Origin: Lachnospiraceae bacterium
GTDB taxonomy: Bacteria; Bacillota; Clostridia; Lachnospirales; Lachnospiraceae
Assembly: GCA_910575775.1 (NCBI GenBank)
Contig: CAJTEY010000030.1
Location: forward strand, 1 to 48,451
Direction: 5' to 3'
Length of the DNA stretch: 48,451 nucleotides
In this document: piece after piece, positions 1-8,370 of the stretch
Layout of the letters: each line of letters begins with the position of its first letter
Numbering within the stretch: position 1 is the first letter of the stretch
The notes under the pieces: model-generated
What the model was told of the DNA's origin: nothing
Databases searched by the model: none
The model's input: the letters and a program-made list of their open reading frames with translations, nothing else
Position numbers and translations under genes: made by a program

Positions 1-220
1 ATACCAGAAGACAGCTGAAATATATGGGCGGAAACGACCTCCCAGAGAAAAAGCAAAAGAGGAAACCGGTGTTATGGCGTAATACTATAGCACCGGCTTA
101 TTTCATGTTTGGCTGGAATCCTGGCGTGGGTGTGAAAAGTAACCCCCATTTATAATCCTTTATGTTATGATAGACTGTATATGATTACCTTTTTTCGCTG
201 CAGACAGTGAAAGGATCGCC
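1..220. other. left edge, no gene assigned
   Basis: Two plus-strand frames are open from the window edge: one ends at a TAA at 80-82 (about 26 residues, basic), the other at a TAA at 150-152 (about 49 residues). Neither gives a product I recognise, so one may be the 3' tail of a gene cut by the window. From about 150 onward the sequence is AT-rich and suits the promoter region of the following regulator, but no convincing -35/-10 pair stands out. Confidence 0.3.
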
Positions 221-262
221 TTGTTTTCTGCGCGAAACTTGATTTTAGGGAGAAGGAAGCCG

Positions 263-1120
263 GTGGAGAAACACGCGCTTAAAATTCCATGTAACGCCAT
301 GCCTTTTATCTGTGAAGCTGATTACAGCGTGTCGCTTGGGAAAATGATCCATGCAGACCGAACGGCGCCGTTTCATGTGGCGATTTATCTGCTCAGGGGT
401 TCGATGGAGATCATCGAGGACGGTTTCCGTTATGAGTTACTGCCGCACCGGCTCTTTTTCTTAAAAAGCGGTGTGCATCATTGGGGAGAGAACCCTTTTG
501 AGGAAGGTTCGGCCTGGTATTATGCACATTTTTACTGCGGAGAACCAAAAGAGCATATGGAGGAACTTCCCAAAAATGTGTACTATGATACAAAAGTCTG
601 CTTAACCTTGCGGGACAGCGAAAAATATATCACGCTCCCAAAGCTGACGGACTGCGGACGTATGCGGCAGATTCAGAAGGATTTTGAAAAAATGATAGAG
701 GCTCATATTCATGGCAATATTCCGCAGGCTTCGGTCAGATTGTGGCAGATTTTTCTGGAATGTGCGAAAAATGCACCCGGAGATGTTGTGGAAAACGGTT
801 ATGTTAAAAAACTGCGGGAATACATACAGGCACATTACACAGAGAATTTCGATGCAAAAGAGGTGGAAACAATCTGCGGGCTTTCCTATAAATATGCAGG
901 TACGCTTTTTAAGGAGGAAACGGGACAGACAATCCACGAGTATCAGCGTATGCTGCGGGTACGCAGGGCAAAGCAGCTATTGAAGGAGACGGACAAACCG
1001 ATTACGGATATCGCACAGCTTACGGGATTTTCGGATGTGTTTTATTTCAGCAGGGTTTTTCGTGCGCAGCAGGGATGTCCGCCGAGCGAATACCGCAGGA
1101 CGTATATTCCGGGGATCTGA
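263..1120 (+). CDS. AraC-family transcriptional regulator
   Basis: Cytoplasmic DNA-binding regulator of about 285 residues. The N-terminal half looks like the cupin-type sensing domain of AraC proteins (residues around LLRGSMEIIEDG and the following beta-rich stretch). The C-terminal 100 residues hold the two helix-turn-helix motifs, including DIAQLTGFSDVFYFSRVFRA and the closing PSEYRR, a classic AraC signature. Two starts are plausible: GTG at 263 with AAGGA five bases upstream, or TTG at 221, also with AAGGA five bases upstream; I prefer GTG. The next gene, a HAD phosphatase, lies 71 bases downstream on the same strand. The effector is unknown; neighbouring glycosidases suggest a sugar, but that is inference. 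Confidence 0.85.
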   Translation: MEKHALKIPCNAMPFICEADYSVSLGKMIHADRTAPFHVAIYLLRGSMEIIEDGFRYELLPHRLFFLKSGVHHWGENPFEEGSAWYYAHFYCGEPKEHMEELPKNVYYDTKVCLTLRDSEKYITLPKLTDCGRMRQIQKDFEKMIEAHIHGNIPQASVRLWQIFLECAKNAPGDVVENGYVKKLREYIQAHYTENFDAKEVETICGLSYKYAGTLFKEETGQTIHEYQRMLRVRRAKQLLKETDKPITDIAQLTGFSDVFYFSRVFRAQQGCPPSEYRRTYIPGI

Positions 1121-1191
1121 CAGATCGCTAAAGGGTGAATTGTCTTGAAAAGAAAGAAACATGAAAAGCTTTATTGAGGAGGATATGGAAT

Positions 1192-1989
1192 ATGAGACTG
1201 GATATGATTAAAATTATCTTTTTTGATATTGACGGTACACTGATTGATATCAACAGCAGGAAGATATCGGAAAAAACGCTGGAGACATTAATCCGATTGA
1301 AGGAGCGTAATATCCTTCTTTGTCTTTCGACGGGAAGGGCGCCGCTGACAGTCCCCCATTTCGAAGGCTGGGAACCCGATGTATTTCTTACTTTTAACGG
1401 CTCATACTGCTATAACAGGCAACAGATTATTTACAAAAATCCGATTTCGACTGAAGACGCAAAAGTAATTGTGAAGAATGCCGCCTCGATCAACAGGCGG
1501 GTATCGGCCGCTACGCCGAACAAGCTGGCAGCGAATGGCAAGGATAAAGACCTGGTGGATTATTTTTCTCTTGCCAAGCTGGATGTGAATGTTTCCAGCG
1601 GGTTTGACGAGATGATAGAGAAGGATGAAGTCTACCAGATTATGTGCGGAGGACGTGAAGAGGAATATCCGTCGCTTTTGCGTGACACGAAAAATGCGAA
1701 AATAGCGGCCTGGTGGGATCGGGCGGTGGACATCATCCCGGCGGACAGCGGGAAAGGGGTCGGGATCGAAAAGGTACTTGCACATTATGGTCTGAAAAAG
1801 GAGGATGCGCTCGCTTTTGGCGACGGCAACAACGATATAGATATGCTGCAGGCAGTGGGTATCGGTGTTGCTATGGCAAATGGATCGGATGCGCTTAAAG
1901 CAGTGGCGGATGATATATGCGGCCATGCGGCACAGGACGGGGTTTATCATTACTGTGTGGAGCATGGGCTGATAGCGGAAATTCGATGA
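1192..1989 (+). CDS. Cof-type HAD-superfamily hydrolase
   Basis: Predicted cytoplasmic phosphatase of the Cof/YidA subgroup, usually acting on sugar phosphates or similar small phosphorylated metabolites. Motif I is FFDIDGTL with the nucleophilic aspartate; motif II is the LSTGR segment; motifs III and IV appear as the lysine in DSGKGVGIEK and the GDGNNDIDML metal-binding motif near the C-terminus. About 265 residues, normal for the family, with the C2-type cap in the middle. ATG at 1192 is chosen because GAGGAGGA lies eight bases upstream; an internal ATG at 1204 would give the canonical short N-terminus. The 3' end converges on the minus-strand HPr-like gene. Substrate cannot be read from the sequence. 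Confidence 0.88.
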   Translation: MRLDMIKIIFFDIDGTLIDINSRKISEKTLETLIRLKERNILLCLSTGRAPLTVPHFEGWEPDVFLTFNGSYCYNRQQIIYKNPISTEDAKVIVKNAASINRRVSAATPNKLAANGKDKDLVDYFSLAKLDVNVSSGFDEMIEKDEVYQIMCGGREEEYPSLLRDTKNAKIAAWWDRAVDIIPADSGKGVGIEKVLAHYGLKKEDALAFGDGNNDIDMLQAVGIGVAMANGSDALKAVADDICGHAAQDGVYHYCVEHGLIAEIR

Positions 1990-2030
1990 AGAGGATGTGC
2001 CGGAGAAAACCAGGTTTGAAAGTTCTGTGA

Positions 2031-2058
2031 AAAAAAGCGGGGGTTTTTATGCCCCCGC
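2031..2058 (-). terminator. intrinsic terminator overlapping a stop codon
   Basis: Read on the minus strand, GCGGGGG pairs with CCCCCGC around a short A-rich loop, followed by seven T. The left arm encodes the last codons of the HPr-like protein (Gly-Ala-Gly-Ala) and the loop contains its TAA. Confidence 0.85.
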
Positions 2059-2289
2059 GCCGATCATGTAAGCCATGAAATTGTAACTGTCCTGCGCATC
2101 CGTCAGGAAAAGATCCAGCCATAATTCCCCCGGATTAATCATCCGAAGCATCTGCAGAACCGCCGTGTTCTGCTTTAAGTCACAGAGCGTTTCGTTGGGC
2201 AGTTCCAGAAAGACACGGCCGCAGCTGTTTTCTACCATCTGAATAAATTTTTCTGTGTTTTTGATTGTTCTGATATTTACCTTATACAT
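2047..2289 (-). CDS. small HPr-fold-like protein, degenerate
   Basis: Predicted 80-residue cytoplasmic protein. Its length and the order of predicted strands and helices resemble HPr-family phosphocarriers, and it aligns loosely with the other HPr-like protein at 32036-32263. It lacks both the catalytic His-15 region and the Ser-46 motif of HPr, so it cannot act as a PTS phosphocarrier in the usual way. The start ATG at 2289 is preceded by AGGAAGGAGA; the frame extends 28 codons upstream without another good ribosome site. It is transcribed divergently from the AraC gene at 2499. Function is unknown; HPr relationship is inference from pattern and length and could be wrong. Confidence 0.6.
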   Translation of the reverse strand: MYKVNIRTIKNTEKFIQMVENSCGRVFLELPNETLCDLKQNTAVLQMLRMINPGELWLDLFLTDAQDSYNFMAYMIGAGA

Positions 2290-2353
2290 AAATTCTCTCC
2301 TTCCTGCATTCTTATATGGGTTTTCCTTTTGTCTTTTCTTTTGTGTTACCTTG

Positions 2354-2369
2354 TGATATGATAATATCA
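2354..2369. promoter_or_regulatory. palindrome in divergent promoter region
   Basis: TGATAT and ATATCA form a perfect inverted repeat separated by GATA, in the AT-rich interval between the minus-strand HPr-like gene and the plus-strand AraC gene. It is placed where an operator for either gene would sit. No direct evidence of the binding protein. Confidence 0.35.
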
Positions 2370-2498
2370 TCATATTAAAAAATAATGTTAGGAATAAATA
2401 CGCACTTTATATAACTATATTTCCAAAAATGAATTATTGAAGGATGAGGAAAGAACAGGCAGATATTCGTGTGAATGTTTCAACAGGAGGACAAAGGT

Positions 2499-3386
2499 AT
2501 GATATTGCCGTGCAGTGTACAGACGAATATGCAGGGGGAGGAACTGCGCAAGCATGGGACGCATCAGTTTCCCGTGGCATGTTATCTGGATCTGATGCCC
2601 CGGGATGAAATTTCCTGGCATTGGCACAATGAATTGGAGCTGGGACTGGTTGCCGATGGAAGCGCCATTGTGGAGATGGGCTCTTCTTCCCGTCTGCTCC
2701 GGGCCGGGGAGGGATTTTTCTTCAACAGCAATATTTTGCATGCCGCCTCTTTGTTTGAGGATGATTCCTGTGAAATTCATTCCGTGGTGTTTCATCCGCG
2801 GGCTGTCAGCGGCAGTACGGACAATATAATCTGGCAGAAATATCTGAAACCTCTGATGGAAAATCAAGCGTGTCCCGGGTTTTATCTGACACCGGATGTA
2901 GACTGGCAGAAGAAAATTCTGGACTCTCTGACTTCTCTTTGGCGGTCGGCGCAGGAGGAGTCTTTCGGCTATGAAATACAGATCCGCAATGAGCTTTCCA
3001 CAATTGTGGCGCTGGTTTCGGAGTTTCAGCCGGTTGTGAACAGGAAATCTTTCGGAAAGGCCCAGAGGGACAATGCCAGAATTAAGGAAATGCTGACTTT
3101 TATCCAGGCCAATTACAGCAGGGAAATTACGATAGAAGAGATCGCCTCTGCCTGTGCGGTCAGTACGAGCGAGTGCATCCGCTGTTTCCGCGCAACGATT
3201 AACACAACGCCCATTGCCTATCTCAAATCTTACCGTCTCCAGCAGGCGGCGCTCAAGCTGCAGCTCACCACCGATAAGATATCGGCGATTGCGGAAAGCT
3301 GCGGATTCCAGGAGATGAGTTATTTTGCCAAATCCTTCAAGGAGGTCTATGGGAGCACGCCATCGGCATACAGAATCGGAAAATAA
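2499..3386 (+). CDS. AraC-family transcriptional regulator
   Basis: Regulator of 295 residues. The N-terminal part has the cupin signature of AraC sensors, with ISWHWHNELELGLV at about residue 40 and GEGFFFNSNILHA later. The C-terminal 100 residues carry the double helix-turn-helix: ITIEEIASACAVSTSECIRC followed by SAIAESCGFQEMSYFAKSFK and the terminal PSAYR. ATG at 2499 has an AGGAGG eight bases upstream and is clearly better than the ATG at 2475. It directly precedes the GH127 and GH3 genes, so it is a likely local activator of them; the GH127 promoter has a good -10 and a poor -35, which would suit an activator-dependent promoter. Confidence 0.88.
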   Translation: MILPCSVQTNMQGEELRKHGTHQFPVACYLDLMPRDEISWHWHNELELGLVADGSAIVEMGSSSRLLRAGEGFFFNSNILHAASLFEDDSCEIHSVVFHPRAVSGSTDNIIWQKYLKPLMENQACPGFYLTPDVDWQKKILDSLTSLWRSAQEESFGYEIQIRNELSTIVALVSEFQPVVNRKSFGKAQRDNARIKEMLTFIQANYSREITIEEIASACAVSTSECIRCFRATINTTPIAYLKSYRLQQAALKLQLTTDKISAIAESCGFQEMSYFAKSFKEVYGSTPSAYRIGK

Positions 3387-3434
3387 TACAAATAAATAAG
3401 AATTTAATCCATTTTATTGCCGCATATTTCCGAA

Positions 3435-3440
3435 TATAAT
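3435..3440 (+). promoter_or_regulatory. -10 element upstream of GH127 gene
   Basis: A consensus TATAAT lies 83 bases before the GH127 start. At 17-bp spacing the -35 would be TTTTAT, a poor match, as often seen at AraC-activated promoters. Confidence 0.45.
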
Positions 3441-3522
3441 ACATATATTGAGGCGCAGGACAGAGGAAGTCGGAAAGGTGTCTGTGTGCCGGGCGATGGA
3501 AGCTGACATGGAGGGTAAAAGA

Positions 3523-5460
3523 ATGGGTGATTTGAGGTTAGTCAAGGATTTTAAGGTGGAGGAAGGGTTTTTTGGCAGATATGAGAAGCTGGTAAAGGAT
3601 GTGGTGCTTCCTTATCAGGAGCGGGCGTTGAACGATCAGATTGAAGGCGCGGAAAAGAGCCATTGTATTGAAAATTTCCGTATGGCGGCGAAGAAGCTGA
3701 AAACCGGGAGCTGTGACGGAGAGTTTTACGGTATGGTGTTTCAGGACAGCGATGTGGCCAAATGGCTGGAGGGTGCAGCCTATTCCCTTGCGCAAAATCC
3801 CGATGAGGCGCTGGAGAAGCGGTGTGATGAGATCATTGAGCTGATCGGTGAGGCACAGCAGAAGGACGGGTATCTGAATACCTACTTCACGGTGAAGGAG
3901 CCGGAGAAACGGTGGACGAACCTTCACGAGGCACACGAGTTATACTGCGCGGGACATATGATCGAGGCGGCGGTGGCCTATACGGAGTGCACGGGAAAGG
4001 CGAAGCTTCTGGAAATTATGTGTGATATGGCAGACCATATTTACCGTCATTTTATTGAGGAGGGCGCGGAAGGATATCCGGGGCATCCCGAGATTGAGCT
4101 TGCCTTGATGCGGCTGTACCGAAGCACCAAAGAGGAGAGGTACAAGGAGCTTGCGATGCATTTTATCAATGTGCGCGGCGTTGACCCCGATTATTACAAA
4201 AAGGAGATGAAGAAAAATCCCTGGCGCGTCTGGGGAAATCATCCCGAGGATACGGAGTATGCCCAGAATTATGCGCCGGTGCGGCAGCAGGACAAGGCAG
4301 TGGGACATGCGGTCCGGGCGGTATATCTCTACACAGGTATGGCCGATGCAGCTATGGAGACGGGAGATACAGAACTTGCGGAAGCCTGCAAAACGCTCTG
4401 GAACAATATCACACAGCACAGGATGTATGTGACGGGAGCCATCGGTTCCGCCTATGAGGGGGAAGCCTTCACGAAGGATGACCATCTGCCCAACGATACG
4501 GCTTATGCGGAGACGTGTGCGGCCATTGGCCTGATCTTTTTCTCCAATAAAATGCTGTATCTGGAACATAACGGCAAGTATGCGGATGTGATGGAGCGGG
4601 CTTTATATAATTGTGTGCTGGCAGGGATGCAGCTTGACGGCACGAGGTTTTTCTACGTGAATCCATTGGAGGCGCTGCCGGGTATTTCCGGGGAGGCCCA
4701 GACGCACAAGCACGCGCTGCCTGTCAGGCCCAAGTGGTTTGCCTGTGCCTGCTGCCCGCCGAATGTGGCAAGGCTTTTAGGATCTGTGGCGGAATACGCC
4801 TGGCATGTGATACCGGGCACTTTGTTCTCCAACTTGTACATTGCGGGCACTCTGGATGTGAGTGATCGTTTCGGAGGCAAGGTGGTTTTGCGGACAAATT
4901 ATCCTTATGATCATGTACTGGAGTACCGTTTCGAACCGCAGGAGGGAAGAGCGGGCATGGAGGTGCCGTTGGCAGTCCGCATTCCCGCGTGGAGCAGGCA
5001 GACAAAAATTCTTTTAAACGGAAAAGAGGCGGAATGTGAAATCCGGGACGGGTTTGCTTATCTGCGGGGTGAGTATACGGCGGACGATGTGATTACGGTG
5101 GAGCTTGATATGACGGTAAGGCGTGTGTATACCAGCAGCCGCGTTTCCGCGAATACAGGAAAAGTCTCTTTGCAGCGTGGACCGCTGATTTACTGCGCGG
5201 AGGGCGTGGATAACGAGAATGATATCCTCTCCTTAAGTCTGAAAAGAGACGGAGAAGTGACGGTAGGAGCGTATCTGTCGGATGAATTGTTCGGGATTCA
5301 GAAACTTGTTGCACATGGGTACCGGGAGACGGTAAACGAGGAGCTGTACAGTTTTGAGAGGCAGGAGGTGCAGCCGTGCCAGGTGACGCTGGTGCCTTAT
5401 TATACCTGGGGAAACAGGGGGCTGAACCAGATGCGGGTATGGATGCCCGAGAGGGATTAG
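3523..5460 (+). CDS. GH127 beta-L-arabinofuranosidase-like glycosidase
   Basis: Predicted intracellular glycoside hydrolase of 645 residues, no signal peptide. The family (HypBA1 of Bifidobacterium longum) releases beta-L-arabinofuranose from plant glycoprotein or arabinan-type oligosaccharides using a zinc-bound cysteine nucleophile. The four zinc ligands of HypBA1 (Glu338, Cys340, Cys417, Cys418) have clear counterparts here: Glu330 and Cys332 in YAETCAAIG, and Cys410 and Cys411 in CACCPPN. The N-terminal two thirds is the (alpha/alpha)6 barrel, the rest beta-sandwich. ATG at 3523 is chosen because GGAGGG lies seven bases upstream; the frame extends further up without support. Paired with the GH3 enzyme downstream and the AraC regulator upstream. 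Confidence 0.9.
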   Translation: MGDLRLVKDFKVEEGFFGRYEKLVKDVVLPYQERALNDQIEGAEKSHCIENFRMAAKKLKTGSCDGEFYGMVFQDSDVAKWLEGAAYSLAQNPDEALEKRCDEIIELIGEAQQKDGYLNTYFTVKEPEKRWTNLHEAHELYCAGHMIEAAVAYTECTGKAKLLEIMCDMADHIYRHFIEEGAEGYPGHPEIELALMRLYRSTKEERYKELAMHFINVRGVDPDYYKKEMKKNPWRVWGNHPEDTEYAQNYAPVRQQDKAVGHAVRAVYLYTGMADAAMETGDTELAEACKTLWNNITQHRMYVTGAIGSAYEGEAFTKDDHLPNDTAYAETCAAIGLIFFSNKMLYLEHNGKYADVMERALYNCVLAGMQLDGTRFFYVNPLEALPGISGEAQTHKHALPVRPKWFACACCPPNVARLLGSVAEYAWHVIPGTLFSNLYIAGTLDVSDRFGGKVVLRTNYPYDHVLEYRFEPQEGRAGMEVPLAVRIPAWSRQTKILLNGKEAECEIRDGFAYLRGEYTADDVITVELDMTVRRVYTSSRVSANTGKVSLQRGPLIYCAEGVDNENDILSLSLKRDGEVTVGAYLSDELFGIQKLVAHGYRETVNEELYSFERQEVQPCQVTLVPYYTWGNRGLNQMRVWMPERD

Positions 5461-5480
5461 CATAAAAGCTTGTCCAAATA

Positions 5481-5526
5481 AAGTATAAAAAGGGAATTGT
5501 ATCTGAGAGAAATTCCCGTTATACTT
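5481..5526. promoter_or_regulatory. long dyad overlapping a candidate GH3 promoter
   Basis: Nested inverted repeats AAGTATAA/TTATACTT and GGGAATT/AATTCCC lie between GH127 and GH3. A candidate promoter TTGTAT (5497-5502), 17-bp spacer, TATACT (5520-5525) falls inside the dyad. There is no T-tract after it, so it resembles an operator or mRNA hairpin more than a terminator. Confidence 0.5.
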
Positions 5527-5603
5527 ACCTTAATATGGAATTGGAGCAAACAGGCGGTATGTCCATATGGATGTGCCGCCGTCTTTTTACGGAGGGTGTC
5601 AAT

Positions 5604-7841
5604 ATGTTAAAAAAGGACGAGAAAAAGATCGAAAAAAAGAGGGAAAAAGAAATTGATAAACTGATAAAAAAACTGACGCTGGATGAGAAAATTGCGATGA
5701 TTCACGGGGCTTCCCTGTTTCGCTCCGGCGAAGTGGCGAGGCTGGGGATTCCCGCAATTGAAACTTCGGACGGGCCTATGGGCGTGCGTGCGGAATTTCT
5801 TGATGACAGATGGATTCTCGTGGGAAATCAGGATGATATGGTTACCTATCTTCCGAGCAACAGTGCGCTCGCTTCATCCTGGAATACGGACCTTGCCCGC
5901 GAAATGGGGCATGTGCTCGGAGCGGAGGCCAGAGGGCGCGGTAAGGACGTGATTCTGGCGCCGGGCATCAATATCAAGAGAGACCCGCTGTGCGGCCGGA
6001 ATTTTGAATATATGAGTGAGGATCCGGTTCTCACAAAAGCGTTCGCGGTACCGTTTATACAGGCAGTGCAGGAAAATGATGTGGCGGCCTGTGTGAAACA
6101 TTTTGCGGCGAACGGGCAGGAGACGGACCGCCTGATGGTGGATGAGGAGATTGATGAGCGGACGCTCTATGAACTCTATCTGCCTGCCTTTAAGGCGGCA
6201 GTACAGGAGGCCGGGGCCTACTCAGTCATGGGCGCCTACAACAAAGTCAACGGTGTTCACTGCTGTGAGAACAAAAAACTGCTGGATGAAATTCTGAGGA
6301 AGGAATGGGGTTTTGACGGCGCGGTAATCAGCGACTGGGGAGGCGTGCATAAAACCAAAGAGGCGGCAGAATGTTCTATGGATCTGGAAATGTCCATCTT
6401 CCCGGATTTTGACGATTACAAGCTGGCCAATCCGTTAAAGGCGCTGATTGAAAAGGGTGAAATTTCCGTGGATACGGTGGACGCCAAAGTGAGGAACCTT
6501 CTGCGCATGATGTACCGGCTGAAGATGATCGGCTCGAAAAAGGACGACCGCAAAGCCGGCGCATACAATAAGCCGGAACACCGGGAGGCAGTCCTTCGCG
6601 GCGCGCAGGAGTCCATGATTTTATTAAAAAATGAGAACCGCATTCTCCCTCTGGATGCGAAAAAAATAAAAAAACTGGCAGTGATCGGTGCAAATGCCGT
6701 GACACAGCACTCTTACGGCGGCGGCAGCGCGGAGATTAAAGCGCTTTACGAGATCTGTCCGCTGGCCGGGCTCAGGATGTATCTGGGCGGCAATGTCAGG
6801 GTCTCCTATGCGCAGGGCTACTATGTGCCGCAGAACAAGGCAGAAGAGGGAGAGAACTGGCAGGTGGCAAGTGTGGATGAGGATAGAAACCCGGATATGG
6901 GAAAAGCTGGCCGGGACGAAGTCAGTGACAGCGAAAACCGCCGCAGGGGAGAGGAAGAGCGGCTTGCGAAACTGGAGCGGGAAAAGGCGGAGGCTCATGA
7001 AAAAAATGAGAAGCTGTTCGCCGAGGCGCTTGAGACGGCAAAGGATGCGGATGCCGTTATTTTTGTGGGAGGTCTGAATCATGAATACGATGTCGAGGGC
7101 TGTGACCGGCCGGATATGAAACTGCCTTATGAGCAGGATATGTTGATTGAGGCGCTTTTAAAGGTCAGAAAGGATGTGATACTGACCTTTGTGGGCGGTT
7201 CTCCCGTGGAGATGCCCTGGCGGGAGCAGGCGCAGACCATATTGTGGAGTTATTACGCAGGCATGGAGACAGGAAATGCGTTGGCGCAGATTATTTTTGG
7301 TGAAGTAAATCCTTCTGGTAAGCTGGCGGAAACTTTTCCTGTCAGATATGAGGACTGCGCTGCCGCAAAGAACGGACAGTTTGGCAAGTGGGGAAATATT
7401 GTTTTGGAGGAAGGGCTGTACTGCGGCTATCGTCATTTTGACAGACAGCGGATCAAACCGGCCTTCTGCTTTGGGCATGGATTGTCTTACACCAGCTTTG
7501 AATACAGCGGCCTTACCATGAAAGCGGAAAAGGGAAAGGACGTGAAATTGACTTTCTCAGTCAAAAATACTGGAAAGCTGGCGGGAGCGGAGGCTGTGCA
7601 GATTTATATTGCGCCCATCGCCGCGCAGGTGGACAGGCCTGACAAGGAATTGAAGGCGTTTAGCAAAGTGGAGCTTGGAGCGGGCCGATCCAAAAAAATT
7701 TCTTTGACCTTGAAGCAGGAAGATTTTATGTATTATGATGTGCAGCTGCGCAAATTTATCGCAGATGCGGGCGATTACGAGATTCTGGTGGGCGCGTCCT
7801 GTGAAGATATCAGACTGCGGGGCATTGCAACGCTCAGTTAA
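5604..7841 (+). CDS. glycoside hydrolase family 3 protein (beta-glucosidase/xylosidase-like)
   Basis: Predicted cytoplasmic exo-glycosidase of 745 residues. GH3 N-terminal barrel contains SDGPMGVR, the KHFAANGQETDR segment and the nucleophile motif VISDWGG with Asp244. The C-terminal alpha/beta sandwich follows (ILLKNENRILPL onward), and a fibronectin type III-like domain closes the protein. Residues about 410-478 form a charged, Glu/Lys/Arg-rich insertion before the GGLNHEYDVEG segment. Start ATG 5604 has GGAGGG seven bases upstream; the frame extends 23 codons further up without a ribosome site. Likely acts with the GH127 enzyme on arabinose-containing oligosaccharides; whether it prefers glucosides, xylosides or arabinosides cannot be decided here. 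Confidence 0.92.
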   Translation: MLKKDEKKIEKKREKEIDKLIKKLTLDEKIAMIHGASLFRSGEVARLGIPAIETSDGPMGVRAEFLDDRWILVGNQDDMVTYLPSNSALASSWNTDLAREMGHVLGAEARGRGKDVILAPGINIKRDPLCGRNFEYMSEDPVLTKAFAVPFIQAVQENDVAACVKHFAANGQETDRLMVDEEIDERTLYELYLPAFKAAVQEAGAYSVMGAYNKVNGVHCCENKKLLDEILRKEWGFDGAVISDWGGVHKTKEAAECSMDLEMSIFPDFDDYKLANPLKALIEKGEISVDTVDAKVRNLLRMMYRLKMIGSKKDDRKAGAYNKPEHREAVLRGAQESMILLKNENRILPLDAKKIKKLAVIGANAVTQHSYGGGSAEIKALYEICPLAGLRMYLGGNVRVSYAQGYYVPQNKAEEGENWQVASVDEDRNPDMGKAGRDEVSDSENRRRGEEERLAKLEREKAEAHEKNEKLFAEALETAKDADAVIFVGGLNHEYDVEGCDRPDMKLPYEQDMLIEALLKVRKDVILTFVGGSPVEMPWREQAQTILWSYYAGMETGNALAQIIFGEVNPSGKLAETFPVRYEDCAAAKNGQFGKWGNIVLEEGLYCGYRHFDRQRIKPAFCFGHGLSYTSFEYSGLTMKAEKGKDVKLTFSVKNTGKLAGAEAVQIYIAPIAAQVDRPDKELKAFSKVELGAGRSKKISLTLKQEDFMYYDVQLRKFIADAGDYEILVGASCEDIRLRGIATLS

Positions 7842-7962
7842 GGCGGAAAGCGGCTCAACTGCGGGCAGCAGGCAGTTGAACTTTTCCATATAAACTGCAT
7901 AACATTTCATCCCGGCGTACATGCTATACACGATGGCAATGAGCAGTGCCACGACGTAATAT

Positions 7963-8074
7963 GACAAAATGACTGCTTGCAGTCAGTTTTGACAAATTAT
8001 GGAGTGATAGGGCGAAGCCCGAAAGCTTGAAAAAACGCAGGTTTTTCGAGCGTGCACTGCTGAGTAGGGAGCAG
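7963..8074 (+). repeat. cluster of four hairpins in intergenic region
   Basis: After the GH3 gene come four successive inverted repeats: CAAAATGACTGC/GCAGTCA-g-TTTTG (7965-7991), GGGC-GAA-GCCC (8010-8020), GCTTGAAAAA/TTTTTCGAGC (8025-8051, one G-T pair) and CTGCT/AGCAG (8057-8074). The first could terminate GH3 transcription. The density of structure suggests a dispersed intergenic repeat or structured RNA; no second copy was noticed in this window. The rest of 7842-8096 holds no convincing gene. Confidence 0.5.
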
Positions 8075-8096
8075 AGTACAGGAAAGGGATGAAAAC

Positions 8097-8333
8097 ATGG
8101 ATTATAATACGTTACCTGTCGGCCTTGGGCTGGCATTTGCGAACAACCGCGCAGCTATGGATCGTTTTTCGGGCATGTCCGATGACGAGAAGAAAGAGTT
8201 TGTGGAGAGGAGCCGGGGCGTGATGTCCGGGAAGGAAATGGACAGTCTGGTCGGTTCTCTTACGGAGGATGAAAAGCCGGATCTCCATCTCGAAGATGTG
8301 AATCAGATATTTAAGGGGCCGGGAATCGGATAA
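8097..8333 (+). CDS. small hypothetical protein, 78 residues
   Basis: Short acidic, mostly helical, soluble protein. It begins with a hydrophobic segment (LPVGLGLAFANNRAAM) and continues with charged amphipathic helices (MSDDEKKEFVERS, SGKEMDSLVGSL). From memory it resembles widespread uncharacterised Clostridia proteins that begin with a Pro-x-Gly-x-Gly-x-Ala pattern, but I cannot name a family. AAAGGG lies about eight bases before the ATG. It precedes cca by 37 bases and may share its transcript. No function is proposed. Confidence 0.65.
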   Translation: MDYNTLPVGLGLAFANNRAAMDRFSGMSDDEKKEFVERSRGVMSGKEMDSLVGSLTEDEKPDLHLEDVNQIFKGPGIG

Positions 8334-8370
8334 ATGAGGGCCCGAAGGAAAAGGAAGCAGGGAGTTTTTT

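Noticed and set aside
1..152. Left-edge frames as the end of a second insertion sequence
   Set aside because: Neither frame matches the transposase at the right end or another family I recognise, and no inverted repeat is visible.
3448..3522. Longer N-terminus for GH127 from a TTG
   Set aside because: No ribosome site, and the -10 box would be only 8 bases from the start; the ATG at 3523 has a clear GGAGGG.
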